Origin: a virus
IMG/VR virus record: IMGVR_UViG_3300035701_002605
Location: 1-58,261 of that record
DNA: 58,261 bases
Strand: one strand, 5' to 3'
The notes under the pieces are model-generated. The model searched no databases. It saw only the letters and a program-made list of their open reading frames with translations, and was not told the origin of the DNA. Below are positions 48,145-55,677 of this stretch, in pieces. How positions within the stretch are numbered: position 1 is the stretch's first letter; every line of letters begins with the position of its first letter. The position numbers and the translations under genes are program-made.

Positions 48145-49920
48145 TTAGTGTAGGCTGGCCCGCGAGCCATTCGGTCCCTTTTCGACCAGGATCGTGTTCG
48201 GCAACGCTTCCCTCAAGTCGTCTACGTGGCTGATCACTAGGATCAACCCGAACTCGGCCGCTATCATCGAAAGGCACTCCATAAGCGCCTCGCGCCCTCG
48301 GCCATCCTGGCTCCCGAAACCCTCGTCGATCACTAGGGTCCTGCATGGCGCCGATGCCCTCCTAGCTAGCAGCCGGGATAGCGCGATCCGTGTTGCGAAG
48401 TCTACCCGGAAGCGCTCACCCCCTGAGTAAAGCTCGTAGGGCCGGACGCCCAGGGCGTCGCTAATGAGCAGGTCTAGTGTCTCGATGTCGCGGCCGGTCG
48501 TCTTGCCGGCGCGTTGGGTCCTCAGATCAATGGTCGTCGTGCCGCCGGTCAGTATGCCCAGGAGCCGGTTGGCCTCGGCGACGATCTCGGGGATCGCGGC
48601 GTCGATCAACATAGCCTGAATACCGTTGGCCCCCAGAGCATCCTCGACCGCTAGCAGGTCGATCACGCGGGCGGCGGCGCGCGCCTGGCGTTCCTCTGCC
48701 GCCGCTAGGTCGACCTCTAGGGCGCGTAGCTGATCCATCCGGCCTTGGACGCTGGCGGCGTCGGCCTGGTAGGCGGCGAGCAGCCCTGCGGCTTCCTTGT
48801 AGCGCGCCTCGGCGTTGGCTAGGGCCGCGCGCATATCGCCCACGCCCTCGACCTCGGTCTCTAGGCCGGCTAGCTGCTCCCTCACACCGCCGGCTTCGAC
48901 TGCGGCCAGGTCCATCGCGGCCTGGGCCTTTGCCTGGCGGTCCGCTAGCTCCGCCCGTAGCTCCCGCTGGCGCGCGGCCCACTCCTCTAGCCGACGCCGG
49001 GCGCCTTCATCGGCGATGGTCTGCCCGCAGGTCGGGCAGGTCCGCGCGTCGGCGCCAGCCGGCGGTGCGCCGGCGGCTTCAAGCTGCCTGGCCAATGTGG
49101 CAAGGTTTGAACGGGCCATGCGCTCCTGGCCTTCCAGGTGGCCTAGGTCGGCCCGGAGCTTGTCACGGGTAGTTAGGGTCGCAGCTTGGGCTTCCGCTAG
49201 CCCACGGGCCTCACTGATGGCCCGCTCGTGGTAGGCTACCTGCTCCGCCTGCTCTTTCGCCCTAGCCTCTAGCTCCGCCAGGCGGCCCTTTAGATCGCCG
49301 GCGCTGGCCAGAACTTGCCGAAGCGCCTCGGCCGAATGCTGCTCGGCGGCGCCGGCGGCCTCTGCCTGACGGCGCGCCTCATGGGCGCGCGCGGCCCACT
49401 CCTGCCAGGACCGGATGCCCAGGATCTCGGTTAGCAGGTCCTTCCGGTCCTTGGGGCCGGCGCGGGCAAACTCGTCAGCCCGCCCTTGCACTAGGCAGGC
49501 CGTGTTAATGAAGGTGTGGCCGTCCAGTCCCAGGATGCGGTCGATCCGCTCCTGGGTCTGCTTGATCGTCTCCGCCGTCAGCTTGACGGCGCCCCCGGCC
49601 TCTAGGCCCTCGATAGTCAGGGCGCTTACGCCGGCCCGGCCGCTGCCAGCTAGCCGGCGGCGGCGGCTAATGCGGTAGCGCCCGCGATCCACGGCCACGT
49701 CTACCGTCACCTGGCACTCATCGGCGCCGGCCCGGACCAGGTCGTCATCGGACCGGGCGCGGCTCTCGCCCCATAGGCACCATGTCAGGGCATCCACCGC
49801 CAGGGCCGACTTGCCGGCGCCGTTCCCGCCCGCCAGGGCCACCATGAAAAGCCCCCGCAGGTCGACATCGGCGGCCCCGTAGCTTAGGAAGTTGGTAACG
49901 GTTATGCGCTCGGGTATCAT
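48145..49920 (-). CDS. sbcC: Rad50/SbcC-like ATPase
   Basis: 591 residues, shorter than bacterial SbcC. Walker A GGNGAGKSAL (about residue 36), zinc hook CPTCG (about 297) between two coiled coils, signature YSGGERFRVDFA (about 500) and Walker B LVIDEGFG (about 530). Pairs with the SbcD-like nuclease upstream, with three small genes between them. The complex cuts DNA ends and hairpins, feeding the RecT pathway. ATG at 49920, three bases after the expected P9 transcription start, so near-leaderless. Confidence 0.9.
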   Translation of the reverse strand: MIPERITVTNFLSYGAADVDLRGLFMVALAGGNGAGKSALAVDALTWCLWGESRARSDDDLVRAGADECQVTVDVAVDRGRYRISRRRRLAGSGRAGVSALTIEGLEAGGAVKLTAETIKQTQERIDRILGLDGHTFINTACLVQGRADEFARAGPKDRKDLLTEILGIRSWQEWAARAHEARRQAEAAGAAEQHSAEALRQVLASAGDLKGRLAELEARAKEQAEQVAYHERAISEARGLAEAQAATLTTRDKLRADLGHLEGQERMARSNLATLARQLEAAGAPPAGADARTCPTCGQTIADEGARRRLEEWAARQRELRAELADRQAKAQAAMDLAAVEAGGVREQLAGLETEVEGVGDMRAALANAEARYKEAAGLLAAYQADAASVQGRMDQLRALEVDLAAAEERQARAAARVIDLLAVEDALGANGIQAMLIDAAIPEIVAEANRLLGILTGGTTTIDLRTQRAGKTTGRDIETLDLLISDALGVRPYELYSGGERFRVDFATRIALSRLLARRASAPCRTLVIDEGFGSQDGRGREALMECLSMIAAEFGLILVISHVDDLREALPNTILVEKGPNGSRASLH

Positions 49921-50186
49921 GGCCGCACCATGCTAGCCGCTGCGGCCAGTTGTGTCAACCGGGGCTTCCGCGCGGCCCCTACCGCTTGCATGATCTCGTC
50001 TTCCAGGTCCGTAGGTAGGTAGGCAGCCCCCGTTAGGCTGGCCTCCCATAGGTCCATCACTACCCGCCAGGCGGCGCCGTACTGGTCCGATAGGTCGCGC
50101 CGGCCATGCCGGGCGGCGTAGAACTGCCAGCGCGCCAGCCCGTCCGCTACCTGGTAGAAGTCGTCGGTAGTCCAGATGTGGATCAT
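49917..50186 (-). CDS. Small protein, 89 aa
   Basis: The ATG at 50186 overlaps the upstream TGA (ATGA). Trp/Tyr-containing helices (FYQVADGLARWQFYAARHG). Its 3' codons contain promoter P9. Not recognised. Confidence 0.5.
   Translation of the reverse strand: MIHIWTTDDFYQVADGLARWQFYAARHGRRDLSDQYGAAWRVVMDLWEASLTGAAYLPTDLEDEIMQAVGAARKPRLTQLAAAASMVRP
49930..49958 (-). promoter_or_regulatory. Promoter P9 of the palindrome family
   Basis: TTGACA (49958-49953), 17-bp spacer with TGGCCGCAGCGGC, then TAGCAT (49935-49930). It lies inside the coding end of the preceding gene and faces the SbcC-like gene, whose ATG follows ten bases after the -10 box. Confidence 0.8.
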
Positions 50187-50452
50187 GGCTGCAAATGCCG
50201 TAGGGCGGTGGCTACCGCTTCTCGGAGCCCCGTAACCGCGTCTTCGAGGCCGTCTCGGACGGGATCAAGCAGCCTCTCCCGCCGGGTGATCTCGGCGTCA
50301 ACGTCGGCGGCCAGATAGAACGGCCCAAGCGCCCAATACCGTCCCCATTCCTGCCATTCAGCCCTGACCCCGTGGCCGCTCTCGTCCTCTAGCTCGACAA
50401 ACTGGCTATCGGGGCCGGGGGGCCGGTCCATTCTCACCCACACCTTGATCAT
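50183..50452 (-). CDS. Small protein, 89 aa
   Basis: The ATG at 50452 overlaps the upstream TGA (ATGA). A beta-like first half (VWVRMDRPPGPDSQFVELED) and an acidic helical second half. Not recognised; one of three small genes between SbcD- and SbcC-like. Confidence 0.5.
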   Translation of the reverse strand: MIKVWVRMDRPPGPDSQFVELEDESGHGVRAEWQEWGRYWALGPFYLAADVDAEITRRERLLDPVRDGLEDAVTGLREAVATALRHLQP

Positions 50453-50802
50453 AGCTCCTCCTTTGCTTGCTTGATGATGGCCTCGGTGCCGACTAGCAGC
50501 CGGGCCGCGCTATCCCGTAGGTCCTGGTCGTTACTCGGGAACGGCTGGGTCCGCAGCCACCGGACCACGGCTTCTAGGTGGGCGAACAGCGCTGGCGCGG
50601 CCAGGTAGAGGGTAACGAAACGGGCGACTACTGCGCGGTAGTGGGCCGCCTTCTCCTCGCTGCCGGGGCCGCCATAGTTGGCCGAGCCCATCGTCCCTAG
50701 GCTTATCCACTTGCCGTCGATCTCCACCTCTAGGTTGGCCGGCACCAGGGCATCGTTTAAGGGGAACCGACGGTTGATCGCTACGCGCGGGTATCGTTTC
50801 AC
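50449..50802 (-). CDS. Small protein, 117 aa
   Basis: GTG at 50802 overlapping the upstream stop. NYGGPGSEEKAAHYRAVV and VVRWLRTQPFPSND. Helical, no family. Co-transcribed with SbcD-like. Confidence 0.5.
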   Translation of the reverse strand: MKRYPRVAINRRFPLNDALVPANLEVEIDGKWISLGTMGSANYGGPGSEEKAAHYRAVVARFVTLYLAAPALFAHLEAVVRWLRTQPFPSNDQDLRDSAARLLVGTEAIIKQAKEEL

Positions 50803-52034
50803 GCTTCCCCCTTTAGCCCCATCGCTAGGCCATAGAGTCGGGTCCGGCGCTCCGGGTCGGCCTCGGTGCGCTCTAGGTACTCGCGCAATATCTCCTCTGG
50901 CGGCCGGCCCGTTAGCCCATCACCGCCCCACCGGCGCTCGGCGCGGGGCGCGTCGACGGTGATCCCTGCCACGTCCCACGCGGCCGTATCCCGTAGGACT
51001 GTCCCGATCCGGCCTAGGTCCAACGCGCCGGCCTGGGCGGCCGCCCTACAGGTGATCCGCAGCCGGACTACCGCACCCTCCGCTACGCCTGCCTGGCGGA
51101 TCGCGTCGATAGCGGCCACCGTCACCAGGTCCGGGGCGATCAGGTCCGCTAGGTCCAGGTCGATCGTCTGGAATGGCCGGCCGCGAACCGTAAACGGCGT
51201 TAGGTCGACGCACCGCGCCCCCGCTGGCTCGCGGGGGTTAAGAACAAACCGCCACGCTACCTTTTCCTGGCCTTCCTCTCCGAAGTCGATCGTTATGGGC
51301 GATCCGCAGTAGACCGCCAGCGTGGACCCGCCCTTGATCACCCCCGGCTTGTGGTAGTGGCCTAGCAACACCAGGTCTAGGGTGACCGGGAAGTCGGACG
51401 CCCGGACTAGCGGCTCGTAGCCCAAGGTCATCCACTGGTCGCTGGCCCGGTCGGCGCCGGCTACCGCTAGGTGGCCGATCAAGACCTGTGGCCCCTCGTC
51501 CATGTCGGGCGGTAGGACCGCCCTAACGATCGTCTGCCGCACGGCGGCGTCAGCGGCGTTGGTTAGCTCGTCCAGGTCGCGCGCGTCGGCCCGGCCCAGG
51601 CGCGGCCATGGTATGCCCACCAGTCGCACCTTCCGATCGCCGGCCAGCGTAACCGTCATGGACGCCGGCTCGTTAAAGACGAAGGCGCCGAGAACCTCCG
51701 CCGTGTCTAGGAGGTTGCTTTGGCCGTTGCCGGAGTCGCCGTCGTGGTTGCCCCGGACCAGGACCGGCGTGATGCCCTTGTCTATCAGCGCCCGGACCCG
51801 GTAGAGGAACGGCGCGGCGATCCGCTGCGGCGGGTTACGGTGCCGCGTCAGGTCGCCGGCGATGATAAACAGGTCCGCCCCCTCGCGGAACGCCATGCCG
51901 ATGATCTGGTCCAGGGCGTCAAAGTAGTCGTCTACGCGCGCCGGGAGCCCGTAGGCGTTGACGCCCCCGACGTTGTCGATCCCCAGGTGGAGATCGGCCG
52001 TCGCTATCCCCCGGATGATCCCGTTAGGTTCCAC
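50799..52034 (-). CDS. sbcD: Mre11/SbcD-like nuclease
   Basis: 411 residues. Calcineurin-like phosphoesterase motifs in order: TADLHLG (residue 12), IIAGDLTRH, VLVRGNHDGD, LIGHLAV and LLGHYHKPG. A C-terminal about 150 residues correspond to the capping and Rad50-binding regions. GTG at 52034 with AGGAGG six bases before. Expressed from P10 through a hairpin leader, with SbcC-like downstream. Confidence 0.9.
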   Translation of the reverse strand: MEPNGIIRGIATADLHLGIDNVGGVNAYGLPARVDDYFDALDQIIGMAFREGADLFIIAGDLTRHRNPPQRIAAPFLYRVRALIDKGITPVLVRGNHDGDSGNGQSNLLDTAEVLGAFVFNEPASMTVTLAGDRKVRLVGIPWPRLGRADARDLDELTNAADAAVRQTIVRAVLPPDMDEGPQVLIGHLAVAGADRASDQWMTLGYEPLVRASDFPVTLDLVLLGHYHKPGVIKGGSTLAVYCGSPITIDFGEEGQEKVAWRFVLNPREPAGARCVDLTPFTVRGRPFQTIDLDLADLIAPDLVTVAAIDAIRQAGVAEGAVVRLRITCRAAAQAGALDLGRIGTVLRDTAAWDVAGITVDAPRAERRWGGDGLTGRPPEEILREYLERTEADPERRTRLYGLAMGLKGEA

Positions 52035-52036
52035 TC

Positions 52037-52564
52037 CTAGCCTCCTATCGCTAGGCGCCGGCTCTCGGTAGCGGCCGGCGCCTCGGAAGTATAGCCGCTA
52101 CGGCTAGCGCTTGTCAAGGCTGGTGCCTGGCGCTGGGTGGCCCACCGTAGGAAGCCGCCGGGGTTTCGGAGCCTAGCGTTAGGTTGCCATCCGCCCCGCT
52201 CCGCCGGCACGACCACGCCCTCCAAGTGCATAACGTCCAGGACCGGCCCGGCGCCATAGCGCGAAACGAAGGCTAGCGCGTTGGCAAAGCCTAGCCGGCC
52301 CGCTAGCCAGCGCGCTAGGCGTTTCTCGGTCGGGCTCCCTCGCGGGCGCGCGCGCCTATACGGTGATGATGATGATGATCGGATCGATCCGCTATCATCA
52401 TCATCATCAAACGTCTTCTTAATACTTCGGGGGCCGGGGCGCGCGGGCGCGCTACGCGAGGGGGTTGCGAGCGGTCGGGGCGGCGGGTAACAAGGGTCGG
52501 GTAGTGGGTACTGGGGGGCGGATATGTCGAAGACTCTAGGCGGTAGCTGGTCGTGGCGCGGCAC
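52037..52564 (-). CDS. Protein with DDDDD and SSSSS tracts, 175 aa
   Basis: GTG at 52564 with AAGGAG six bases upstream. Pro/Arg-rich N-terminus, then TFDDDDDSGSIRSSSSSPYR encoded by a striking inverted repeat, then an ordered segment (RLARWLAGRLGFANALAFVS) ending Ala/Ser-rich over promoter P10. Might bind DNA. Not recognised. Confidence 0.5.
   Translation of the reverse strand: MPRHDQLPPRVFDISAPQYPLPDPCYPPPRPLATPSRSAPARPGPRSIKKTFDDDDDSGSIRSSSSSPYRRARPRGSPTEKRLARWLAGRLGFANALAFVSRYGAGPVLDVMHLEGVVVPAERGGWQPNARLRNPGGFLRWATQRQAPALTSASRSGYTSEAPAATESRRLAIGG
52054..52082 (-). promoter_or_regulatory. Leader hairpin downstream of P10
   Basis: Perfect 9-bp stem GGCGCCGGC / GCCGGCGCC with an 11-base loop, followed by TAGCGATAGGAGG, the ribosome-binding site of the SbcD-like gene. 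Third copy of the promoter-hairpin-RBS leader, although its loop is longer. Confidence 0.6.
52088..52117 (-). promoter_or_regulatory. Promoter P10 of the palindrome family
   Basis: TTGACA (52117-52112), 18-bp spacer with TAGCCGTAGCGGC, then TATACT (52093-52088). Perfect palindrome and a strong -10. It overlaps the coding end of the DDDDD gene and drives the SbcD-like operon. Confidence 0.85.
52364..52409. repeat. Triplet-repeat palindrome inside a coding region
   Basis: TGATGATGATGATGAT (52364-52379) is the inverse of ATCATCATCATCATCA (52394-52409); between them is CGGATCGATCCG, itself a 12-bp palindrome. Minus-strand codons read Asp5 then Ser5. Such a perfect 16-bp-arm palindrome can form a cruciform or a very stable hairpin. 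It lies beside the recombination genes, in front of P10. Confidence 0.75.
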
Positions 52565-52583
52565 TTCGGACTCCTTTCCATAA

Positions 52584-52646
52584 GCTAGACGCTGCGGCTA
52601 GTTAGTAGCGGCCCCTGCATCATACGCAGGGGCCGCTCTGTGTCAA
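52584..52646 (-). promoter_or_regulatory. Promoter P11 with embedded hairpin and shifted operator
   Basis: TTGACA (52646-52641) and TATGAT (52624-52619) are 16 bp apart. The -10 overlaps the loop of a perfect 12-bp hairpin (52607-52618 with 52626-52637). The palindrome core of the family (CTAGCCGCAGCGTCTAG, 52586-52602) lies downstream instead of in the spacer. It looks like a family member split by a terminator-like insertion. Drives the DDDDD gene. Confidence 0.65.
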
Positions 52647-52669
52647 GGTTCCTGATGGGCTTAGGCGCG

Positions 52670-52900
52670 TTAGCTTAAACGGACCTGCCGGCCGGCGAAG
52701 GTTAGCGTGGCCCGGCACTCGAAGCCGATGGCGGACCATAGCAGGTTCAGGTCCTCGGGCTCAGGGTTAGCGATGATCAGGGTGATCTCTAGCGCCTGGC
52801 CCTCTTTCGTCGGCACCGGCCGCCGCTTCTCGACGGTAGCTACGGCCTCTAGGGTAAGGCTCTGCTCGTCGGCGGGCTGGGCGTCGGCCTTATTGGGCAT
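52670..52900 (-). CDS. Small protein, 76 aa
   Basis: ATG at 52900, overlapping the RecT-like gene by 11 bp. TLEAVATVEKRRPVPTKEGQ, then EPEDLNLLWSAIGFECRATL: a small ordered domain. It is followed by the hairpin-promoter P11. Not recognised, but co-transcribed with RecT-like; perhaps an accessory factor such as a single-strand-annealing partner. Confidence 0.5.
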   Translation of the reverse strand: MPNKADAQPADEQSLTLEAVATVEKRRPVPTKEGQALEITLIIANPEPEDLNLLWSAIGFECRATLTFAGRQVRLS

Positions 52901-53843
52901 TCGGGGCTCCTTCCTGGGGCGTTAGCCCCGTCTGGCGGCCATGGGCTCTCCGGTTAAGCTCGGCCAGGGATAGGTCTTCGACCGGCGTAGGGTCGCGGGC
53001 GGCGGGCGGCTCCCCGCCGGGGCCTGGGTCCTGGTCTATGGGCGGTGGCGGTAGCGTAGGCGTAGGCGGTGGCGATGTCGAGGTCGCCGGCGTCGGCGAG
53101 GGCGCAGGCGGTGGCGTGGGCGACGTCTCAGCCGGCGACGATATGGCCGGCTGTTCCGCGTCCGCCTGCATTAGCCACTGTGGCAGGGCGCCGTTGGTTA
53201 TCGGCGCGCCCATCTCCGGGTCGAAGGTCGGAAGCGGCACGCCGGCCAGGGCGTCCAGGGCGCGGGCCTCGGCCCGCTTCATCGCCATGATCTGCGGCTG
53301 AAGGATCACCGGCCGGACCTTCGCGCGCGTGTTCTTTATGAGGGCGAACAGGCCGTCGGGATCGTCGTTGTTTCGGAGCTTCTGCACATCCTCTGGCTTC
53401 ACCCCTAGGGCGTCCATCTCCTTCTCGCTAGGCCAGCGCTCGTGCGCGCGCACTAGCCCATACTGGATCGTGGGCCGCTCGTCGCTGCGCCGGTAGACCC
53501 GGCACTCGGCCACCACGTCGCCCTTGGTCGTCGCCCCCAGGGCCTTCCGGTGTTGCTCGTCGATCACGATGTCGGGCTGGATCGCGGCCAGGTCGCCGTT
53601 GCGCTCCGCTAGCCGGCGCCGGCCGTGCACGGTGATAAAGACCTGCCCCTCGTACAACATGACCTCGTTATTCAGCGGATGCAGGCCCAGCCGTACGGCC
53701 ACCACCGCTAGCGCCCACCGGAGCTTGGGCGGGGAGGTCGGGTCCATCACCTGAATGAACCGGTCCATCGTGTCGATATTAGCCTTGGTAGCTGGCAGCG
53801 GGCGCGTGCCGACTACCGTTAGGGCCTGGTCGTCATTGGCCAC
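52890..53843 (-). CDS. recT: RecT-like single-strand annealing protein
   Basis: 317 residues, GTG at 53843. RWALAVVAVRLGLHPLNNEV, then MLYEGQVFITVHGRRRLAER, has the RecT/Bet pattern (L.P...E.Y......TV.GRR.LA). Residues about 225-290 form a Pro/Ser/Thr linker, and a short charged C-terminus follows. It would pair complementary strands for recombination-based replication and concatemer formation. SbcCD-like nucleases are nearby, but no dedicated RecE or lambda-type exonuclease. Confidence 0.68.
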   Translation of the reverse strand: MANDDQALTVVGTRPLPATKANIDTMDRFIQVMDPTSPPKLRWALAVVAVRLGLHPLNNEVMLYEGQVFITVHGRRRLAERNGDLAAIQPDIVIDEQHRKALGATTKGDVVAECRVYRRSDERPTIQYGLVRAHERWPSEKEMDALGVKPEDVQKLRNNDDPDGLFALIKNTRAKVRPVILQPQIMAMKRAEARALDALAGVPLPTFDPEMGAPITNGALPQWLMQADAEQPAISSPAETSPTPPPAPSPTPATSTSPPPTPTLPPPPIDQDPGPGGEPPAARDPTPVEDLSLAELNRRAHGRQTGLTPQEGAPNAQ

Positions 53844-53855
53844 GGCAACCTCCTC

Positions 53856-54233
53856 TTACCATACGTCCACCGCCGGACCCGGCGGCGGGTGCATCCAGGG
53901 GGCGGCCCCTAGGCACCCTAGGTCCTCGGGCGTTAGCCCGAGCAGGGGATGGAGCCATGGGCAGAGCCGATGATCCCCCCAGACATGTCGGCGCATTAGC
54001 CAATAGCCTAGAGGCCCCCGCCAGCCCGCCACTAGGGCGGCGGCGGGCTCTAGCCCGCGCTCCCATTCGGCCATGATGCGCGCCAGGGCACCCGAAGGAG
54101 CCGCTATCGATCCGGCGTGGTCGGTGCGGGATGGACACGCCGGGCCGGTAGCGCCGGCGACGAGTCGGCTGCCACATTCGGCGCAGACGCGGGCGGCTGC
54201 CCACCTCTCTACGGCCCTGGCGCGGGTTATCAT
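53856..54233 (-). CDS. Protein behind promoter P12, 125 aa
   Basis: ATG at 54233 (MITRARAVERWAAARVC), three bases after the expected start of transcription, so near-leaderless; the longer frame starts inside the promoter. A CAEC zinc-like pair near residue 17 and a Trp/His-rich middle (MRRHVWGDHRLCPWLH). No family recognised. First gene of the RecT operon. Confidence 0.6.
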   Translation of the reverse strand: MITRARAVERWAAARVCAECGSRLVAGATGPACPSRTDHAGSIAAPSGALARIMAEWERGLEPAAALVAGWRGPLGYWLMRRHVWGDHRLCPWLHPLLGLTPEDLGCLGAAPWMHPPPGPAVDVW

Positions 54234-54242
54234 GGCGCCCAA

Positions 54243-54272
54243 ATTATAGCCGTAGCGGCCAGTCAGTGTCAA
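54243..54272 (-). promoter_or_regulatory. Promoter P12 of the palindrome family, consensus -10
   Basis: TTGACA (54272-54267), 18-bp spacer with TGGCCGCTACGGC, then TATAAT (54248-54243): both boxes are perfect. Start near 54236; ATG at 54233. It drives the operon with the RecT-like gene. Confidence 0.88.
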
Positions 54273-54460
54273 GCGTTCCGGGGCGACCTGCGTTGGAACA
54301 TGTGGCCGCAGCCACAGTGGGCCTTGGGCATGCGGAGTAGCTGCCCAACGTCGGGGTCCTGGACCATCACGAAGGAACGGGGCCGGCAGTCGTAGACGGC
54401 GCGCGTAACGGAGCCCACGATGCTGCGGTGCACGTTGCCCCGGTAGAACAGCCAGGTCAT
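54269..54460 (-). CDS. Small protein, 63 aa
   Basis: ATG at 54460. MTWLFYRGNVHRSIVGSVTR, then MPKAHCGCGHMFQRR with two Cys and two His. It ends at promoter P12. Not recognised. Its ORF is supported by fit between the amidase gene and P12. Confidence 0.5.
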   Translation of the reverse strand: MTWLFYRGNVHRSIVGSVTRAVYDCRPRSFVMVQDPDVGQLLRMPKAHCGCGHMFQRRSPRNA

Positions 54461-54487
54461 GATCGGCGCCGGCTTACTACCGGGCCG

Positions 54488-55195
54488 CTAGACGGGTAGC
54501 GGCTGGTGCGCTAGGGCGTACAGATAGACGATCTGGCGGTAGAGGGTCGCCAGGTCGCCGGCTAGCAGGGCCGGTGTTAGCGCCCGGATCAGGGCTAGCA
54601 GTTGCTCAGGCGTACAGGTTGGCATGTAGGCGCGGACCCTCCTCTCGAAGGCTTGATCGTCGAACAGGACGCCGGGGTCGCTCTTGCCCCAGGTCCGCCC
54701 GTTGGCGGAGTGGTCGTGCCGGGCGATGCCTGGCGCCTCGTGGTTATCGCCGGAGACGTAGGGTAGGACCACCGGCGGGATGTTGTAGCGCCCGCAGTCC
54801 TTAGCGATCTCGCGGGCCGCCCGGTCAAGGGTCGCTTCCGTAAACGGCGTGTCGTTTGTCGGCTGGGCAAGCTCGTAGGAGATCGCCCAGGGGTCCATGT
54901 GGCCGGCACTCCATGTCGGGTGACAGTCGTCGGGTAGGCTGCGGCATAGCCGGCCATCGTGGCCGATCACCCGGTCTGACATGGAGCCCCACACGCTGCC
55001 GTCCGCTTCGACCACGCGGTTACTGGGCGACATCTGCCAGTTTAGCGTAGAGCCGTATTCCTGGGCCATGTGGCCCGGTATGCCCGAGCGCGTCGAGTGG
55101 ATGATGATGAGCCGGGGCGTATGCCAGCGCGGCGCCCACTTCCATGTATGTTGACGGAGGCGGTCAAATATGCTTTCATCCGGGGGGTAGGCCAC
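54488..55195 (-). CDS. N-acetylmuramoyl-L-alanine amidase (endolysin)
   Basis: 235 residues, GTG at 55195 with GGAGG eight bases upstream. Amidase_2/PGRP-type domain: RLIIIHSTRSG (first zinc His), the middle SAGHMDPWAISYEL, and IARHDHSANGRTWGKSDPG (His and the K..DPG end). A helical C-terminus of about 60 residues may bind the wall. It cuts the lactam bond between MurNAc and L-Ala and ends the infection. Holin-like genes lie about 1.2 kb upstream. Confidence 0.88.
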   Translation of the reverse strand: MAYPPDESIFDRLRQHTWKWAPRWHTPRLIIIHSTRSGIPGHMAQEYGSTLNWQMSPSNRVVEADGSVWGSMSDRVIGHDGRLCRSLPDDCHPTWSAGHMDPWAISYELAQPTNDTPFTEATLDRAAREIAKDCGRYNIPPVVLPYVSGDNHEAPGIARHDHSANGRTWGKSDPGVLFDDQAFERRVRAYMPTCTPEQLLALIRALTPALLAGDLATLYRQIVYLYALAHQPLPV

Positions 55196-55200
55196 GACTA

Positions 55201-55677
55201 ATGCCTCCGACTAGCCGCCAGTATAAGCGGGAGTGGAACCAGCGGCACGCCGGTAAGTGCCTGGACTGCGGCGCGCCCCTAGGTGGCCCGGACTCGGCCC
55301 GATGCCGCTCCTGCTCGAAGAAAGGGGCCAGAAACCCCGCTTTCCATGGGGGCTCCGATACGTCCGGCAGGAAGCAGGCCCGCGCCATACTGGCGGCGGG
55401 GCCATGTGAACTATGCGGCGCGCGAGCAACCTATGTTCACCACAAGGACGAGGACCCCCAGAATAACGCCCCCGGTAACTTGCAGCGCCTTTGCCCGCCC
55501 TGCCATCGCCAGACCCATGATCGGAGGCCATGTAACATTCCCGGTTGCGACCGGCCCTCGTCCAGCCGCCAGGGCTGGTGTAGGCTGCACTATCGGCGGT
55601 GGAAGCGGAACGGCGATCCGTTAAAGCTACAGCGCCCAGCCTGGGACCTACGATCTCGTCCGGCGGGTACATGCTAG
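55201..55677 (+). CDS. HNH endonuclease
   Basis: 158 residues on the plus strand, the only supported gene in this orientation. ATG at 55201; the frame extends upstream to 55144 but without support. Zinc pairs CLDC and CRSC precede the HNH core CELCGARATYVHHKDEDPQN, with NLQRLCPPCHRQTH at its end, and a further zinc-like CNIPGC...C..H. Such freestanding HNH genes are usually mobile homing endonucleases. It sits between the amidase and the 65-residue gene, converging on it by 4 bp. Confidence 0.85.
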   Translation: MPPTSRQYKREWNQRHAGKCLDCGAPLGGPDSARCRSCSKKGARNPAFHGGSDTSGRKQARAILAAGPCELCGARATYVHHKDEDPQNNAPGNLQRLCPPCHRQTHDRRPCNIPGCDRPSSSRQGWCRLHYRRWKRNGDPLKLQRPAWDLRSRPAGTC

